From Erythrobacter sp. (GTDB taxonomy: Bacteria > Pseudomonadota > Alphaproteobacteria > Sphingomonadales > Sphingomonadaceae), in NCBI GenBank assembly GCA_003483125.1, contig DMWU01000205.1:1-6875 (forward strand): a stretch of 6,875 bases of DNA, in the 5' to 3' direction. Both the position numbers and the translations under genes were made by a program. This document shows, piece by piece, positions 1-6,862 of this stretch. The notes beneath the pieces were generated by a model, which was not told the origin of the DNA, searched no databases, and worked only from the letters and a program-made list of their open reading frames with translations. Numbering within the stretch: the stretch's first letter is position 1; each line of letters starts with the position of its first letter.

Positions 1-773
<773 letters not shown>

Positions 774-779
774 TCAATT

Positions 780-784
780 CCCTT
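780..784 (-). promoter_or_regulatory. Ribosome binding site of rpoC
   Basis: On the minus strand AAGGG lies nine bases before the ATG at 768-770. It supports that start over the out-of-frame ATG at 764-766. Confidence 0.7.
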
Positions 785-809
785 ACGGGTGAAACTCAGG
801 GGCGGATCT

Positions 810-833
810 GGAAGGGGCTGGTAGCCCGCTTCC
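810..833 (-). other. Stem-loop in the rpoB-rpoC gap
   Basis: Immediately after the rpoB stop codon (TAG at 835-837), the minus-strand RNA can fold into GGAAG-C-GGGCT, loop ACC, AGCCC-CTTCC. That is ten base pairs interrupted by one bulged C. No T-run follows (the next bases are CAGATCC), so it does not look like an intrinsic terminator, and rpoC must be transcribed through it. Inference: it may be an mRNA processing or stabilising structure, or a partial pause site between the two cistrons. Confidence 0.55.
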
Positions 834-834
834 G

Positions 835-3800
835 CTATTCCGCCGCCTCCGGCCATTCGTCCTCGTCGCCGTCTTCGCCATCGCTAAGCGATTTCAGTTC
901 GACATTGAGGCCAAGGCTGCGCATCTCCTTCACGAGAACGTTGAAGCTCTCAGGAATGCCGGCCTCGAAAGTATCGTCGCCCTTGACAATCGCTTCATAG
1001 ACCTTGGTACGACCAATCACGTCGTCTGACTTGACGGTGAGCATTTCCTGCAAGGTGTAGGCAGCGCCGTAAGCCTGCAGTGCCCAGACCTCCATCTCAC
1101 CGAAGCGCTGACCACCAAACTGTGCTTTACCGCCGAGCGGTTGCTGGGTGACGAGCGAGTATGGACCGATCGAACGAGCGTGGATCTTGTCGTCGACCAA
1201 GTGGTGAAGTTTGAGCATGTAGATGATGCCAACGGTCACCTTGCGGTCGAAAGCCTCGCCGGTGCGTCCATCATAGAGCACTGACTGGCCCGAGCTATCG
1301 ATGCCTGCTTTCTCCAGCTCGACAGTCACATCGCCTTCGCGTGCGCCATCGAACACTGGCGTACCCATTGGAACGCCTGTGCGCAGGTTGCCAGCCAGCT
1401 CAACGATTTCCTCGGTGTTACGTGCATCGATCTCATCGTGATACTGGTCACCATAAATGTCTTTCAGGCGGTCAACGATTGCGGCAGGCGGCTTCGCCTT
1501 CTTATAGTCCTCGGCAGCATTGGGGTTCTCGTTCTTCCACTCTTCAAGAGCGGCAGTGATATCCTGGCCCAAGCCGCGAGCAGCAAAGCCCAAGTGTGTC
1601 TCGAAGATCTGCCCGACATTCATACGCGAAGGCACGCCCAGCGGGTTCAGCACGATATCGACCGGCGTGCCATCTTCTAGGAATGGCATGTCTTCAACCG
1701 GCAGAATGCGGCTGATCACACCCTTGTTCCCGTGGCGGCCAGCCATCTTGTCGCCCGGCTGTAGCTTACGCTTTACCGCGACGAAGACCTTGACCATCTT
1801 GAGAACGCCCGGAGCGAGTTCATCACCACGCTCGAGCTTTTCCTTACGGTCCTCGAACTTCTCGTCGATGCCCTTGGCGGCTTCATCATATTGCGATTTC
1901 ACCGCTTCAAGCTGGGTCTGCCGCTTGTCATTGGCTACTGCGAACTTGAACCATTCGTGACGATCGACGCCTTCAAGGACATCTGCTGTAATCTTCGTGC
2001 CCTTCTTCACACTCTTCGGTGCTGCAGAGGCAGTTTGGCCGACCAGCATATCGCGAAGGCGATTATAGGTCGCGCGGTTGAGGATCGCGCGTTCATCCTT
2101 GCTATCCTTGCGCAGGCGCTCGATTTCCTCATGCTGGATCGCACGCGTACGGTCATCGATCTCGATACCGTGACGGTTGAAGATGCGAACGTCGACAATC
2201 GTACCCGCAGTGCCTGGAGGCAGCCGGAGCGAGGTATCGCGTACATCGCTGGCCTTCTCTCCGAAGATCGCACGCAACAGCTTTTCTTCCGGCGTCATCG
2301 GGCTTTCGCCCTTAGGTGTGATCTTGCCCACCAGGATATCGCCCGGGTGCACTTCGGCACCGATATAAACAATGCCGGCTTCGTCGAGGTTACGCAGCGC
2401 TTCTTCGCCAACATTCGGAATATCACGAGTGATATCCTCAGGGCCGAGCTTGGTGTCGCGAGCCATTACTTCGAATTCCTCGATATGAATCGAGGTGAAG
2501 ACGTCGTCCTTAACGATCCGCTCTGAAATCAGGATGGAGTCTTCGTAGTTGTAGCCATTCCAGGGCATGAAAGCGACGAGGCTGTTCTTGCCCAATGCCA
2601 GCTCGCCCAGATCAGTCGAAGGACCATCAGCGATGATATCCCCTTCTTCGATCACATCGCCAACTTTCACCAGCGGGCGCTGGTTGATGCAGGTCGACTG
2701 GTTGGAACGCTGGAACTTCTGCAATGTGTATATGTCAACGCCCGACTGGCCGGGTTCTACATCGCCGATTGCACGGATCACGATGCGGGTTGCGTCGACC
2801 TGGTCGACGATACCGCCGCGGCTTGCCGCGATTGCGGCGCCGGAATCGCGCGCAACCGTTTCTTCCATGCCTGTGCCGACGAAAGGCGCCTCGGCCTTAA
2901 CCAGCGGCACGGCCTGGCGTTGCATGTTCGAACCCATCAACGCGCGATTGGCGTCATCGTTTTCCAGGAATGGAATGAGCGACGCTGCAACCGAAACCAG
3001 CTGCTTGGGAGAAACGTCCATCAGCGTGATCTGGTCGCGCGGAGCCATGAAGTAATCGCCATTCTGGCGAGCAGAGACGAGCTCTTCAGCGAAGTGGCCC
3101 TTCTTATCGAGCTCTGCCGAGGCCTGCGCCACAGTGTGCTTCTGCTCTTCCATGGCCGAGAGATAGACCACCTCGTCGGTGACCTTGCCGTTATCGACCT
3201 TACGATATGGCGTTTCGATAAAGCCGTACTTATTGACTCGGCTGAAGCTCGCCAGCGAGTTGATCAGGCCGATATTCGGGCCTTCAGGCGTCTCAATCGG
3301 GCAGATACGGCCATAGTGGGTCGGGTGAACGTCGCGCACCTCAAAGCCAGCGCGTTCACGGGTCAAGCCACCCGGGCCAAGTGCCGAAACGCGGCGCTTG
3401 TGGGTGACTTCCGACAGAGGGTTGGTCTGGTCCATGAACTGCGAAAGCTGCGACGAACCGAAAAATTCGCGCACGGCTGCGACAGCAGGTTTCGCATTGA
3501 TCAGGTCGTTCGGCATCACAGTCGATACATCGACGCTGCTCATACGCTCCTTAACCGCGCGTTCCATGCGCAGCAGGCCGACTCGATACTGGTTTTCGAG
3601 CAGTTCGCCGACAGAACGCACGCGCCGATTGCCGAGATTGTCGATATCGTCGACTTCACCCTTACCGTCCTTAAGGCCGACAAGTTCCTTAATCACGGCG
3701 AGGATGTCTTCCTTGCGCAGCGTGGTAACTGTGTCCTCGGCATCAAGGCCAAGACGCATATTCAGCTTTACGCGACCGACAGCCGAAAGGTCATAACGCT

Positions 3801-5049
3801 CACCATCGAAGAACAAGCCTTCGAACAGAGCCTCCGCCGTTTCCTTGGTCGGCGGCTCGCCGGGCCGCATAACCTTGTAGATGGCCTCAAGGCCTTCATC
3901 GCGGTTTTCGGCCTTGTCGACCTTCAGCGTATTGAGGATCCACGGGCCGGTGTTGATTTCATCGATGTCGAGCAGTTCGAGCTTGTCGATACCAGCCTCA
4001 TCGAGTTTTTCGAGGTTTTCCTGCGACAGCTCATCGCCAGCCTCAATGTAAATACGGCCGGTCTTCTCATCAATGATGTCATTAGCGATATAGCGACCGA
4101 AGATTTCTTCAGTCGGTAACAGCAGGTCCTTCAGGCCATCCTTGGCAGCCTTGTTCGCTGCGCGCGGGCTGATCTTTTGGCCGGCGGGGAATACTTCTTC
4201 GCCGGTCTTGGCATTGACAAGACCAAACGCAGGCTTCTGGCCACGCCATCGTTCAGCGATGAATGGAATCTTCCAGCCTTCACCAGACTTCTTGCTGGAT
4301 ACACGCTCCCAGGTGAAAGTGTCGTAGAAAAAATCGAGGATTTCTTCGTTGTCGAGGCCCAGCGCATAGACAAGCGAAGTAACAGGCAGCTTGCGCTTGC
4401 GGTCGATACGGACGTTCACGATATCCTTGGCGTCGAATTCGAAGTCGAGCCACGAACCGCGATACGGAATGACGCGCGCTGCAAACAGCAATTTGCCAGA
4501 ACTGTGCGTCTTGCCGCGGTCATGGTCGAAGAGCACGCCGGGTGAACGGTGCATCTGGCTCACGATTACGCGCTCAGTGCCATTGATGATGAATGTGCCG
4601 TTCTTGGTCATGAGCGGCATGTCGCCCATATAGACGTCCTGCTCCTTGATATCGAGGACGGAGCGGGTTTCGGTTTCCTGATCAACCTCAAACACGATGA
4701 GGCGGAGGGTCACCTTCATTGGGGCAGCATAAGTGATGCCACGCTGGCGACACTCGGTCGTGTCATATTTCGGATCTTCGAGCTCGTAATGAACGAAATC
4801 GAGCTCCGCAGTGCCCGCAAAGTCACGGATCGGGAAAACCGAGCGCAGTGTTTTCTCAAGGCCCGACACATAGCCGATATCCTTGTTCGAACGCAGGAAC
4901 TGCTCGTAGCTTTCGCGCTGAACCTCAATGAGGTTTGGCATCTGCACCACTTCGTGAATATCGCCGAAGATCTTGCGGATACGCTTTTTCGCAGTACCCG
5001 ATACCTTCCGGGGCTTGCTGGTCCCGGTGCTTTTCGCTTTGGTCGCCAT
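835..5049 (-). CDS. rpoB: RNA polymerase beta subunit
   Basis: This is the second-largest catalytic subunit of RNA polymerase, complete at 1404 residues (E. coli 1342). The ATG at 5047-5049 is chosen because family similarity begins shortly after it ([16 protein letters not shown]) and AAGAGG lies upstream; the frame stays open to 5199, but that extension looks like noise. Motifs in order: [14 protein letters not shown] (about 150-163); the rifampicin pocket at about residues 531-557 (codons 3379-3459), where D540, H550 and S555 correspond to E. coli D516, H526 and S531 and are all the sensitive type; [19 protein letters not shown] with E836 and D837; [12 protein letters not shown] with the active-site lysines K1101 and K1109; and [17 protein letters not shown] (1306-1322). 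The central insertions match beta lineage inserts SI1 and SI2, the latter a charged helical hairpin before GDKMAG. The N-terminus is Lys/Ser/Thr-rich and the last 16 residues are strongly acidic. It heads an rpoB-rpoC unit with its own promoter. Stop is TAG. Confidence 0.98.
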   Translation of the reverse strand: MATKAKSTGTSKPRKVSGTAKKRIRKIFGDIHEVVQMPNLIEVQRESYEQFLRSNKDIGYVSGLEKTLRSVFPIRDFAGTAELDFVHYELEDPKYDTTECRQRGITYAAPMKVTLRLIVFEVDQETETRSVLDIKEQDVYMGDMPLMTKNGTFIINGTERVIVSQMHRSPGVLFDHDRGKTHSSGKLLFAARVIPYRGSWLDFEFDAKDIVNVRIDRKRKLPVTSLVYALGLDNEEILDFFYDTFTWERVSSKKSGEGWKIPFIAERWRGQKPAFGLVNAKTGEEVFPAGQKISPRAANKAAKDGLKDLLLPTEEIFGRYIANDIIDEKTGRIYIEAGDELSQENLEKLDEAGIDKLELLDIDEINTGPWILNTLKVDKAENRDEGLEAIYKVMRPGEPPTKETAEALFEGLFFDGERYDLSAVGRVKLNMRLGLDAEDTVTTLRKEDILAVIKELVGLKDGKGEVDDIDNLGNRRVRSVGELLENQYRVGLLRMERAVKERMSSVDVSTVMPNDLINAKPAVAAVREFFGSSQLSQFMDQTNPLSEVTHKRRVSALGPGGLTRERAGFEVRDVHPTHYGRICPIETPEGPNIGLINSLASFSRVNKYGFIETPYRKVDNGKVTDEVVYLSAMEEQKHTVAQASAELDKKGHFAEELVSARQNGDYFMAPRDQITLMDVSPKQLVSVAASLIPFLENDDANRALMGSNMQRQAVPLVKAEAPFVGTGMEETVARDSGAAIAASRGGIVDQVDATRIVIRAIGDVEPGQSGVDIYTLQKFQRSNQSTCINQRPLVKVGDVIEEGDIIADGPSTDLGELALGKNSLVAFMPWNGYNYEDSILISERIVKDDVFTSIHIEEFEVMARDTKLGPEDITRDIPNVGEEALRNLDEAGIVYIGAEVHPGDILVGKITPKGESPMTPEEKLLRAIFGEKASDVRDTSLRLPPGTAGTIVDVRIFNRHGIEIDDRTRAIQHEEIERLRKDSKDERAILNRATYNRLRDMLVGQTASAAPKSVKKGTKITADVLEGVDRHEWFKFAVANDKRQTQLEAVKSQYDEAAKGIDEKFEDRKEKLERGDELAPGVLKMVKVFVAVKRKLQPGDKMAGRHGNKGVISRILPVEDMPFLEDGTPVDIVLNPLGVPSRMNVGQIFETHLGFAARGLGQDITAALEEWKNENPNAAEDYKKAKPPAAIVDRLKDIYGDQYHDEIDARNTEEIVELAGNLRTGVPMGTPVFDGAREGDVTVELEKAGIDSSGQSVLYDGRTGEAFDRKVTVGIIYMLKLHHLVDDKIHARSIGPYSLVTQQPLGGKAQFGGQRFGEMEVWALQAYGAAYTLQEMLTVKSDDVIGRTKVYEAIVKGDDTFEAGIPESFNVLVKEMRSLGLNVELKSLSDGEDGDEDEWPEAAE

Positions 5050-5056
5050 GGAGGGA

Positions 5057-5254
5057 TTACGCCTCTTCTGATTGTGTCGGAACCACGAGAATGGCCCGAC
5101 TAAAATTGCATGTCTCTCGCGTGAGAATGCCCAAGTCCGAGACGCGAAAAGGCCGCAGCAATGGGCGCACCCCTTCCGGGCCGCTGCTGCAGCAGACAAT
5201 CACATCGCGAATATGGAACCCGCTGCTTCCATCCTTAAGCCAATCCCCGCGCAT
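5057..5254 (-). CDS. Possible short upstream ORF in the rpoB leader (65 aa)
   Basis: I do not recognise this product. It would start at the ATG at 5252-5254, with AAGG seven bases upstream, and end with TAA at 5057-5059, seven bases before the rpoB ATG. The peptide begins [18 protein letters not shown] and ends VVPTQSEEA; it is mixed in composition with no obvious membrane segment or domain. It lies wholly inside the predicted rpoB leader, and the rpoB ribosome binding site falls within its last codons. If translated, it would couple translation to rpoB. Third-position GC is moderate (about 41 of 65 codons), which neither proves nor excludes coding. It may simply be a chance open frame in a structured leader. 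Confidence 0.2.
   Translation of the reverse strand: MRGDWLKDGSSGFHIRDVIVCCSSGPEGVRPLLRPFRVSDLGILTRETCNFSRAILVVPTQSEEA
5062..5067 (-). promoter_or_regulatory. Probable ribosome binding site of rpoB
   Basis: On the minus strand AAGAGG lies twelve bases before the ATG at 5047-5049. The spacing is longer than ideal, but no better match is closer. It favours the 1404-residue product over the longer open frame. Confidence 0.5.
5184..5195. repeat. 12-bp perfect palindrome in the rpoB leader
   Basis: CTGCTGCAGCAG is a perfect 12-bp palindrome inside the predicted rpoB 5' untranslated region. It could be a dyad operator, but its arms can also pair with the nearby GCTGC copy at about 5153-5160, so it may only contribute to leader folding. 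Confidence 0.3.
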
Positions 5255-5262
5255 GAATCGGC

Positions 5263-5277
5263 CTTGCTCGAAGCAAG
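5263..5277 (-). other. Hairpin near the 5' end of the rpoB transcript
   Basis: In the minus-strand RNA, CTTGCT, loop TCG and AGCAAG form a perfect six-pair hairpin. It would start about eight bases after the predicted transcription start (near 5285). Inference: a 5'-terminal stem of this kind can protect mRNA from decay. No T-run follows, so it is not a terminator. Confidence 0.4.
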
Positions 5278-5291
5278 CGGTTGTGGGCGAC

Positions 5292-5320
5292 CATATAAGA
5301 ACGCAGTGCCAGTGTGTCAA
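5292..5320 (-). promoter_or_regulatory. sigma70-type promoter of rpoBC
   Basis: On the minus strand a perfect -35 TTGACA (5315-5320) is followed after 17 bases by TATATG (5292-5297). Read against the alphaproteobacterial pattern CTTGAC-N17-CTATAT, it is TTTGAC-N17-TTATAT. The predicted start is near 5285, giving a leader of about 235 bases before the rpoB ATG. Since rplJL point the other way, this is the only good candidate I see for driving rpoBC. Confidence 0.75.
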
Positions 5321-5336
5321 ACGGTAAGGGCGCCGC

Positions 5337-5504
5337 TCAAGCGAGTCTATTTTCTAGGATGAATGGCGAAAAGGGGTTGAGCGATTCAAAATTGCGAAAG
5401 GCCAACCAGGTGAACAGAACAACAATGACAACCTGCTCAAACCGGTTGAGAAAAACCGGCCAGTGGTTTGATTGCAATGCACCGTCTTTATTGATGTTTT
5501 TCAT
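5337..5504 (-). CDS. Possible small single-pass membrane protein (55 aa), unrecognised
   Basis: I do not recognise this product. It would start at the ATG at 5502-5504 and end with TGA at 5337-5339, 16 bases upstream of the rpoB -35 box. The peptide starts MKNINKDGALQS, has one hydrophobic stretch (VVIVVLFTWLAF, about residues 25-36), and ends with NPFSPFILENRLA. A single short membrane helix is plausible. Against it: the nearest ribosome-binding-like GAGG sits only one base before the ATG, no clear promoter precedes it, and the region is more AT-rich than its neighbours, which favours hydrophobic codons by chance. It could be a small membrane protein, the remnant of a larger membrane gene, or noise. 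Confidence 0.22.
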   Translation of the reverse strand: MKNINKDGALQSNHWPVFLNRFEQVVIVVLFTWLAFRNFESLNPFSPFILENRLA

Positions 5505-5540
5505 ACCTCGCGATCTAGCCCGACATGGTAAACAAATGAT

Positions 5541-5556
5541 TTCGGATTGGGCCGAA
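5541..5556. repeat. Inverted repeat upstream of the rplJ promoter
   Basis: TTCGG, a six-base spacer ATTGGG, then CCGAA. It ends 14 bases before the TTGACA at 5571. Its position suits an activator or repressor site, but I cannot assign a regulator, and five-base arms are common by chance. Confidence 0.25.
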
Positions 5557-5569
5557 ACCTGCCTGCCCG

Positions 5570-5596
5570 CTTGACATTGTCTCATTTGCCTATATT
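5570..5596 (+). promoter_or_regulatory. Probable promoter of rplJL (consensus hexamers, short spacer)
   Basis: CTTGACA at 5570-5576 and CTATATT at 5590-5596 match the alphaproteobacterial consensus hexamers exactly, but the spacer is only 14 bases instead of about 17. The segment after the -10 (GGCCCGCCCCG) is very GC-rich, like the discriminators of stringently controlled ribosomal promoters. The predicted start near 5603 gives a leader of about 260 bases before rplJ. A shifted weaker -10 such as TATTGG at 5593-5598 (16-base spacer) is the alternative. Confidence 0.6.
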
Positions 5597-5608
5597 GGCC
5601 CGCCCCGT

Positions 5609-5693
5609 CCTTCGATCCGCAAGGTTTGAAGGCCATCCGTCCGAGACAGTTGGTGAGGGAAATCTGTCCCTCTTAATTTCCAGCCTAGACGGG
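5609..5693 (+). promoter_or_regulatory. Structured rplJ leader, probable L10(L12) autoregulatory site
   Basis: Two folded elements can be drawn. First, CCTTCGA (5609-5615) pairs with TTTGAAGG (5626-5632) over a ten-base loop. Second, a long irregular stem: TCCGTC (5636-5641) with GACGGG (5688-5693), GTTGG (5649-5653) with CCAGC (5680-5684), and GAGGGA (5655-5660) with TCCCTC (5667-5672) over loop AATCTG. A one-sided bulge TTAATTT (5673-5679) sits between the inner two helices. Known of the family: in many bacteria the L10-L12 complex binds a bulged, kink-turn-like stem in the rplJ leader and represses translation of rplJL. The position and asymmetric bulge fit that; assignment is by architecture, not by a covariance search. 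Confidence 0.6.
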
Positions 5694-5777
5694 GAAACGA
5701 GTTTACCGGGTAACGCGTTAGTGTTGCCAACGCATGCTTCGCATGTAGCCCTCCTTCCCTTTGTCGACGGACCTAGC

Positions 5778-5803
5778 CCGCAAGGAGCCTCGGCTTCGTG
5801 CGG
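5778..5803 (+). other. Stem-loop in the proximal rplJ leader
   Basis: CCGCA (5778-5782) pairs with TGCGG (5799-5803). After an A-G mismatch, GGAGC (5784-5788) pairs with GCTTC (5793-5797, one G-T pair) over loop CTCG. It lies 47 bases before the rplJ ribosome binding site and has no T-run after it. It may serve as the switch or repression helix that relays L10 binding to the start site. Confidence 0.45.
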
Positions 5804-5850
5804 ACAAATATGAGCCGGCCGCAAAGGAGCAATCCCAAGCGGTCAAATTG

Positions 5851-5856
5851 AAGGAG
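5851..5856 (+). promoter_or_regulatory. Ribosome binding site of rplJ
   Basis: A perfect AAGGAG lies six bases before the ATG at 5863-5865. The ATG at 5858-5860 is only one base away and out of frame, so the site fixes the start at 5863. A second purine-rich AAAGGAG at 5823-5829 has no suitable ATG behind it. Confidence 0.85.
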
Positions 5857-5862
5857 TATGGC

Positions 5863-6378
5863 ATGGATCGTTCGCAAAAAGCCGATGCAGTCGCCCAGCT
5901 CAATGCTGTCTTTAACGAGGTTGGCGTGGTGGTTGTCACCCGCAATCTCGGCATGACGGTGGACCAGTCCACCGAACTGCGTACGAAGATGCGTGATGCA
6001 GGTGCGTCTTATAAGGTTGCGAAGAACCGTCTCGCCAAGCTCGCCCTGAAAGACACCGACTATGTCGGGATCGAAGATTATCTCTCCGGTCCTACTGCGC
6101 TGGCCTGGTCCGCAGACCCGGTTGCAGCCGCAAAGGCTGCTGTCGACTTCGCAAAGTCGAACGACAAGCTGGAAATCGTTGGTGGCTCGATGGGTGCGCA
6201 GGTGCTCGACGAAGCTGGGATCAAGGCGCTCGCCTCGATGCCTAGCCTCGACGAACTGCGCGGCACGATCGTGGGCCTTATTAACGCACCGGCAACCAAG
6301 TTTGCACAGGTCGTCAATGCTCCGGCTGCCAAGCTTGCCCGCGTATTTGGTGCCTATGGCGCCAGCGAAGCTGCATAA
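5863..6378 (+). CDS. rplJ: 50S ribosomal protein L10
   Basis: L10 anchors the L7/L12 dimers to 23S rRNA at the base of the ribosomal stalk and acts, with L12, as the repressor of its own operon in studied bacteria. The product is 171 residues (E. coli 165). It begins [14 protein letters not shown] and carries the family landmarks [30 protein letters not shown], the SGPTALAW segment, LEIVGGSMG and [18 protein letters not shown]. The C-terminal helix, about residues 145-171, would bind the L12 dimers and ends with an alanine-rich tail. The frame stays open back to TTG at 5761, but the strong ribosome binding site and family start point select 5863. Stop is TAA. It is the first gene of a two-gene rplJ-rplL unit that diverges from rpoB, rather than lying upstream of it on the same strand. 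Confidence 0.98.
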   Translation: MDRSQKADAVAQLNAVFNEVGVVVVTRNLGMTVDQSTELRTKMRDAGASYKVAKNRLAKLALKDTDYVGIEDYLSGPTALAWSADPVAAAKAAVDFAKSNDKLEIVGGSMGAQVLDEAGIKALASMPSLDELRGTIVGLINAPATKFAQVVNAPAAKLARVFGAYGASEAA

Positions 6379-6388
6379 GAGACGATTT

Positions 6389-6406
6389 TCGCAAACGCGA
6401 TTTTTT
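6389..6406 (+). terminator. Weak terminator-like hairpin after rplJ
   Basis: TCGC, loop AAAC and GCGA (6389-6400) are followed directly by six T residues (6401-6406). The stem is only four pairs, so at most a fraction of transcripts would stop here; rplL downstream must be made in excess of rplJ. A pausing or attenuation role is possible. Confidence 0.3.
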
Positions 6407-6408
6407 CC

Positions 6409-6433
6409 GGGATAGAGCCCAAACGGGCATCCC
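6409..6433 (+). other. Stem-loop between rplJ and rplL
   Basis: GGGAT (6409-6413) pairs with ATCCC (6429-6433), and GCCC (6417-6420) pairs with GGGC (6425-6428) over loop AAAC, with AGA (6414-6416) bulged on one side. Nine pairs, mostly G-C. It ends 14 bases before the rplL ribosome binding site. Inference: it may mark mRNA processing, protect the rplL message, or isolate rplL translation from rplJ, which would suit the need for several L12 copies per L10. Confidence 0.6.
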
Positions 6434-6447
6434 AGCCGAATATTTTT

Positions 6448-6451
6448 GGAG
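6448..6451 (+). promoter_or_regulatory. Ribosome binding site of rplL
   Basis: GGAG nine bases before the ATG at 6461, preceded by an unpaired AT-rich stretch (AATATTTTT) that should keep the site open and favour strong initiation. Confidence 0.75.
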
Positions 6452-6460
6452 TGATACATC

Positions 6461-6841
6461 ATGGCTGATATTGCCAAGCTTGTTGAAGAACTGTCGAAGC
6501 TGACCGTCCTTGAGGCGGCTGAACTTGCCAAGGCACTGGAAGAAGAGTGGGGCGTTAGCGCCGCTGCTGCTGTTGCCGTTGCTGGCCCTGCCGCTGGTGG
6601 CGCCGATGCCGGTGCCGCTGCTGAAGAGAAGGACGAATTCGACGTCATTCTTACCGGCGACGGTGGCAAGAAGATCCAGGTGATCAAGGAAGTCCGCGCC
6701 ATCACTGGCCTGGGCCTCACCGAAGCAAAGGGCCTCGTCGAAGGCGCGCCAAAGCCGCTTAAGGAAGGCGTGAACAAGGCAGAAGCCGAAGAAATCAACG
6801 GCAAGATCGAAGCTGCATGCGGCACCGTAGAACTCAAGTAA
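6461..6841 (+). CDS. rplL: 50S ribosomal protein L7/L12
   Basis: L7/L12 is the multicopy stalk protein that contacts elongation, initiation and release factors and stimulates their GTPase activity. The product is 126 residues (E. coli 121). Residues 1-32 form the dimerisation and L10-binding domain ([20 protein letters not shown]). About 33-56 are an Ala/Gly-rich flexible hinge. About 57-126 form the globular C-terminal domain, starting EFDVIL. The factor-contact surface is intact: K71, I72, K76, R79 and K90 correspond to E. coli K65, V66, K70, R73 and K84 within the [17 protein letters not shown] and TEAKGLVE segments. A cysteine at position 120 replaces the small residue usual near the end. 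Stop is TAA. It is co-oriented with rplJ after an 82-base gap with RNA hairpins, and nothing more is visible after it except a short hairpin. Confidence 0.98.
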   Translation: MADIAKLVEELSKLTVLEAAELAKALEEEWGVSAAAAVAVAGPAAGGADAGAAAEEKDEFDVILTGDGGKKIQVIKEVRAITGLGLTEAKGLVEGAPKPLKEGVNKAEAEEINGKIEAACGTVELK

Positions 6842-6847
6842 GAGTTC

Positions 6848-6862
6848 GCGTCGCCACGACGC
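6848..6862 (+). terminator. Hairpin downstream of rplL, possible terminator stem
   Basis: GCGTCG, loop CCA, CGACGC is a perfect six-pair hairpin starting seven bases after the rplL stop. The bases that follow up to the window edge (TCTGAGCCGATTG) contain no T-run, so termination here is only a possibility. It fits the rplJL unit ending at rplL. Confidence 0.3.

Larger units (their letters stand above)
5321..5570. other. Spacer between the divergent rpoB and rplJ promoters
   Basis: About 250 bases separate the two -35 boxes. The stretch is visibly more AT-rich than the surrounding genes. Apart from the weak 55-residue minus-strand ORF, it holds short inverted repeats: CGCT-CA-AGCG at 5334-5343, CCGGTT-N6-AACCGG at 5442-5459 and TTCGG-N6-CCGAA at 5541-5556. 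I see no tRNA, no insertion-sequence end and no convincing plus-strand gene. It probably acts as upstream promoter DNA for both units. Confidence 0.6.

Noticed and set aside
3379..3459. Possible rifampicin resistance substitutions in RpoB
   Set aside because: All main resistance positions read as the sensitive type (D540, H550, S555). The only visible change from E. coli in the core, threonine for N518, is likely lineage variation.
2920..4119. 399-codon open frame on the plus strand, opposite rpoB
   Set aside because: It is wholly antisense to the conserved middle of rpoB, has no recognisable domain, and is a by-product of the codon bias of the real gene. Other plus-strand frames across 1341-5103 are rejected for the same reason.
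5050..5199. 50-residue N-terminal extension of RpoB from an ATG at 5199
   Set aside because: The extension (begins [10 protein letters not shown]) has no family similarity. The ATG at 5047-5049 has an upstream AAGAGG and sits where the family's conserved region begins.
5436..5459. Terminator-like inverted repeat CCGGTT-N6-AACCGG with nearby A/T runs
   Set aside because: No confident gene ends next to it on either strand, and the T-run on the minus strand lies in the loop rather than after the stem.
5359..5574. Plus-strand open frame in the spacer (begins MNGEKGLSDSKLRK)
   Set aside because: There is no spaced ribosome binding site, no promoter and no recognisable domain. It ends inside the rplJ -35 box and overlaps the other weak ORF in antisense.
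5505..5636. Upstream part of a 99-codon minus-strand frame starting at 5636
   Set aside because: This part runs antisense through the rplJ promoter and leader and looks like noise. Only the last 55 codons, from 5504, have any protein-like character.
5761..5862. 34-residue N-terminal extension of L10 from TTG at 5761
   Set aside because: The stretch is leader sequence with RNA stems, and the ATG at 5863 has a perfect AAGGAG at ideal spacing and the standard L10 start.
5773..6837. 354-codon open frame on the minus strand, opposite rplJ and rplL
   Set aside because: It spans two clear plus-strand ribosomal protein genes and their gap in antisense. Its Ser/Ala-rich start is just the reverse of the rplL hinge.
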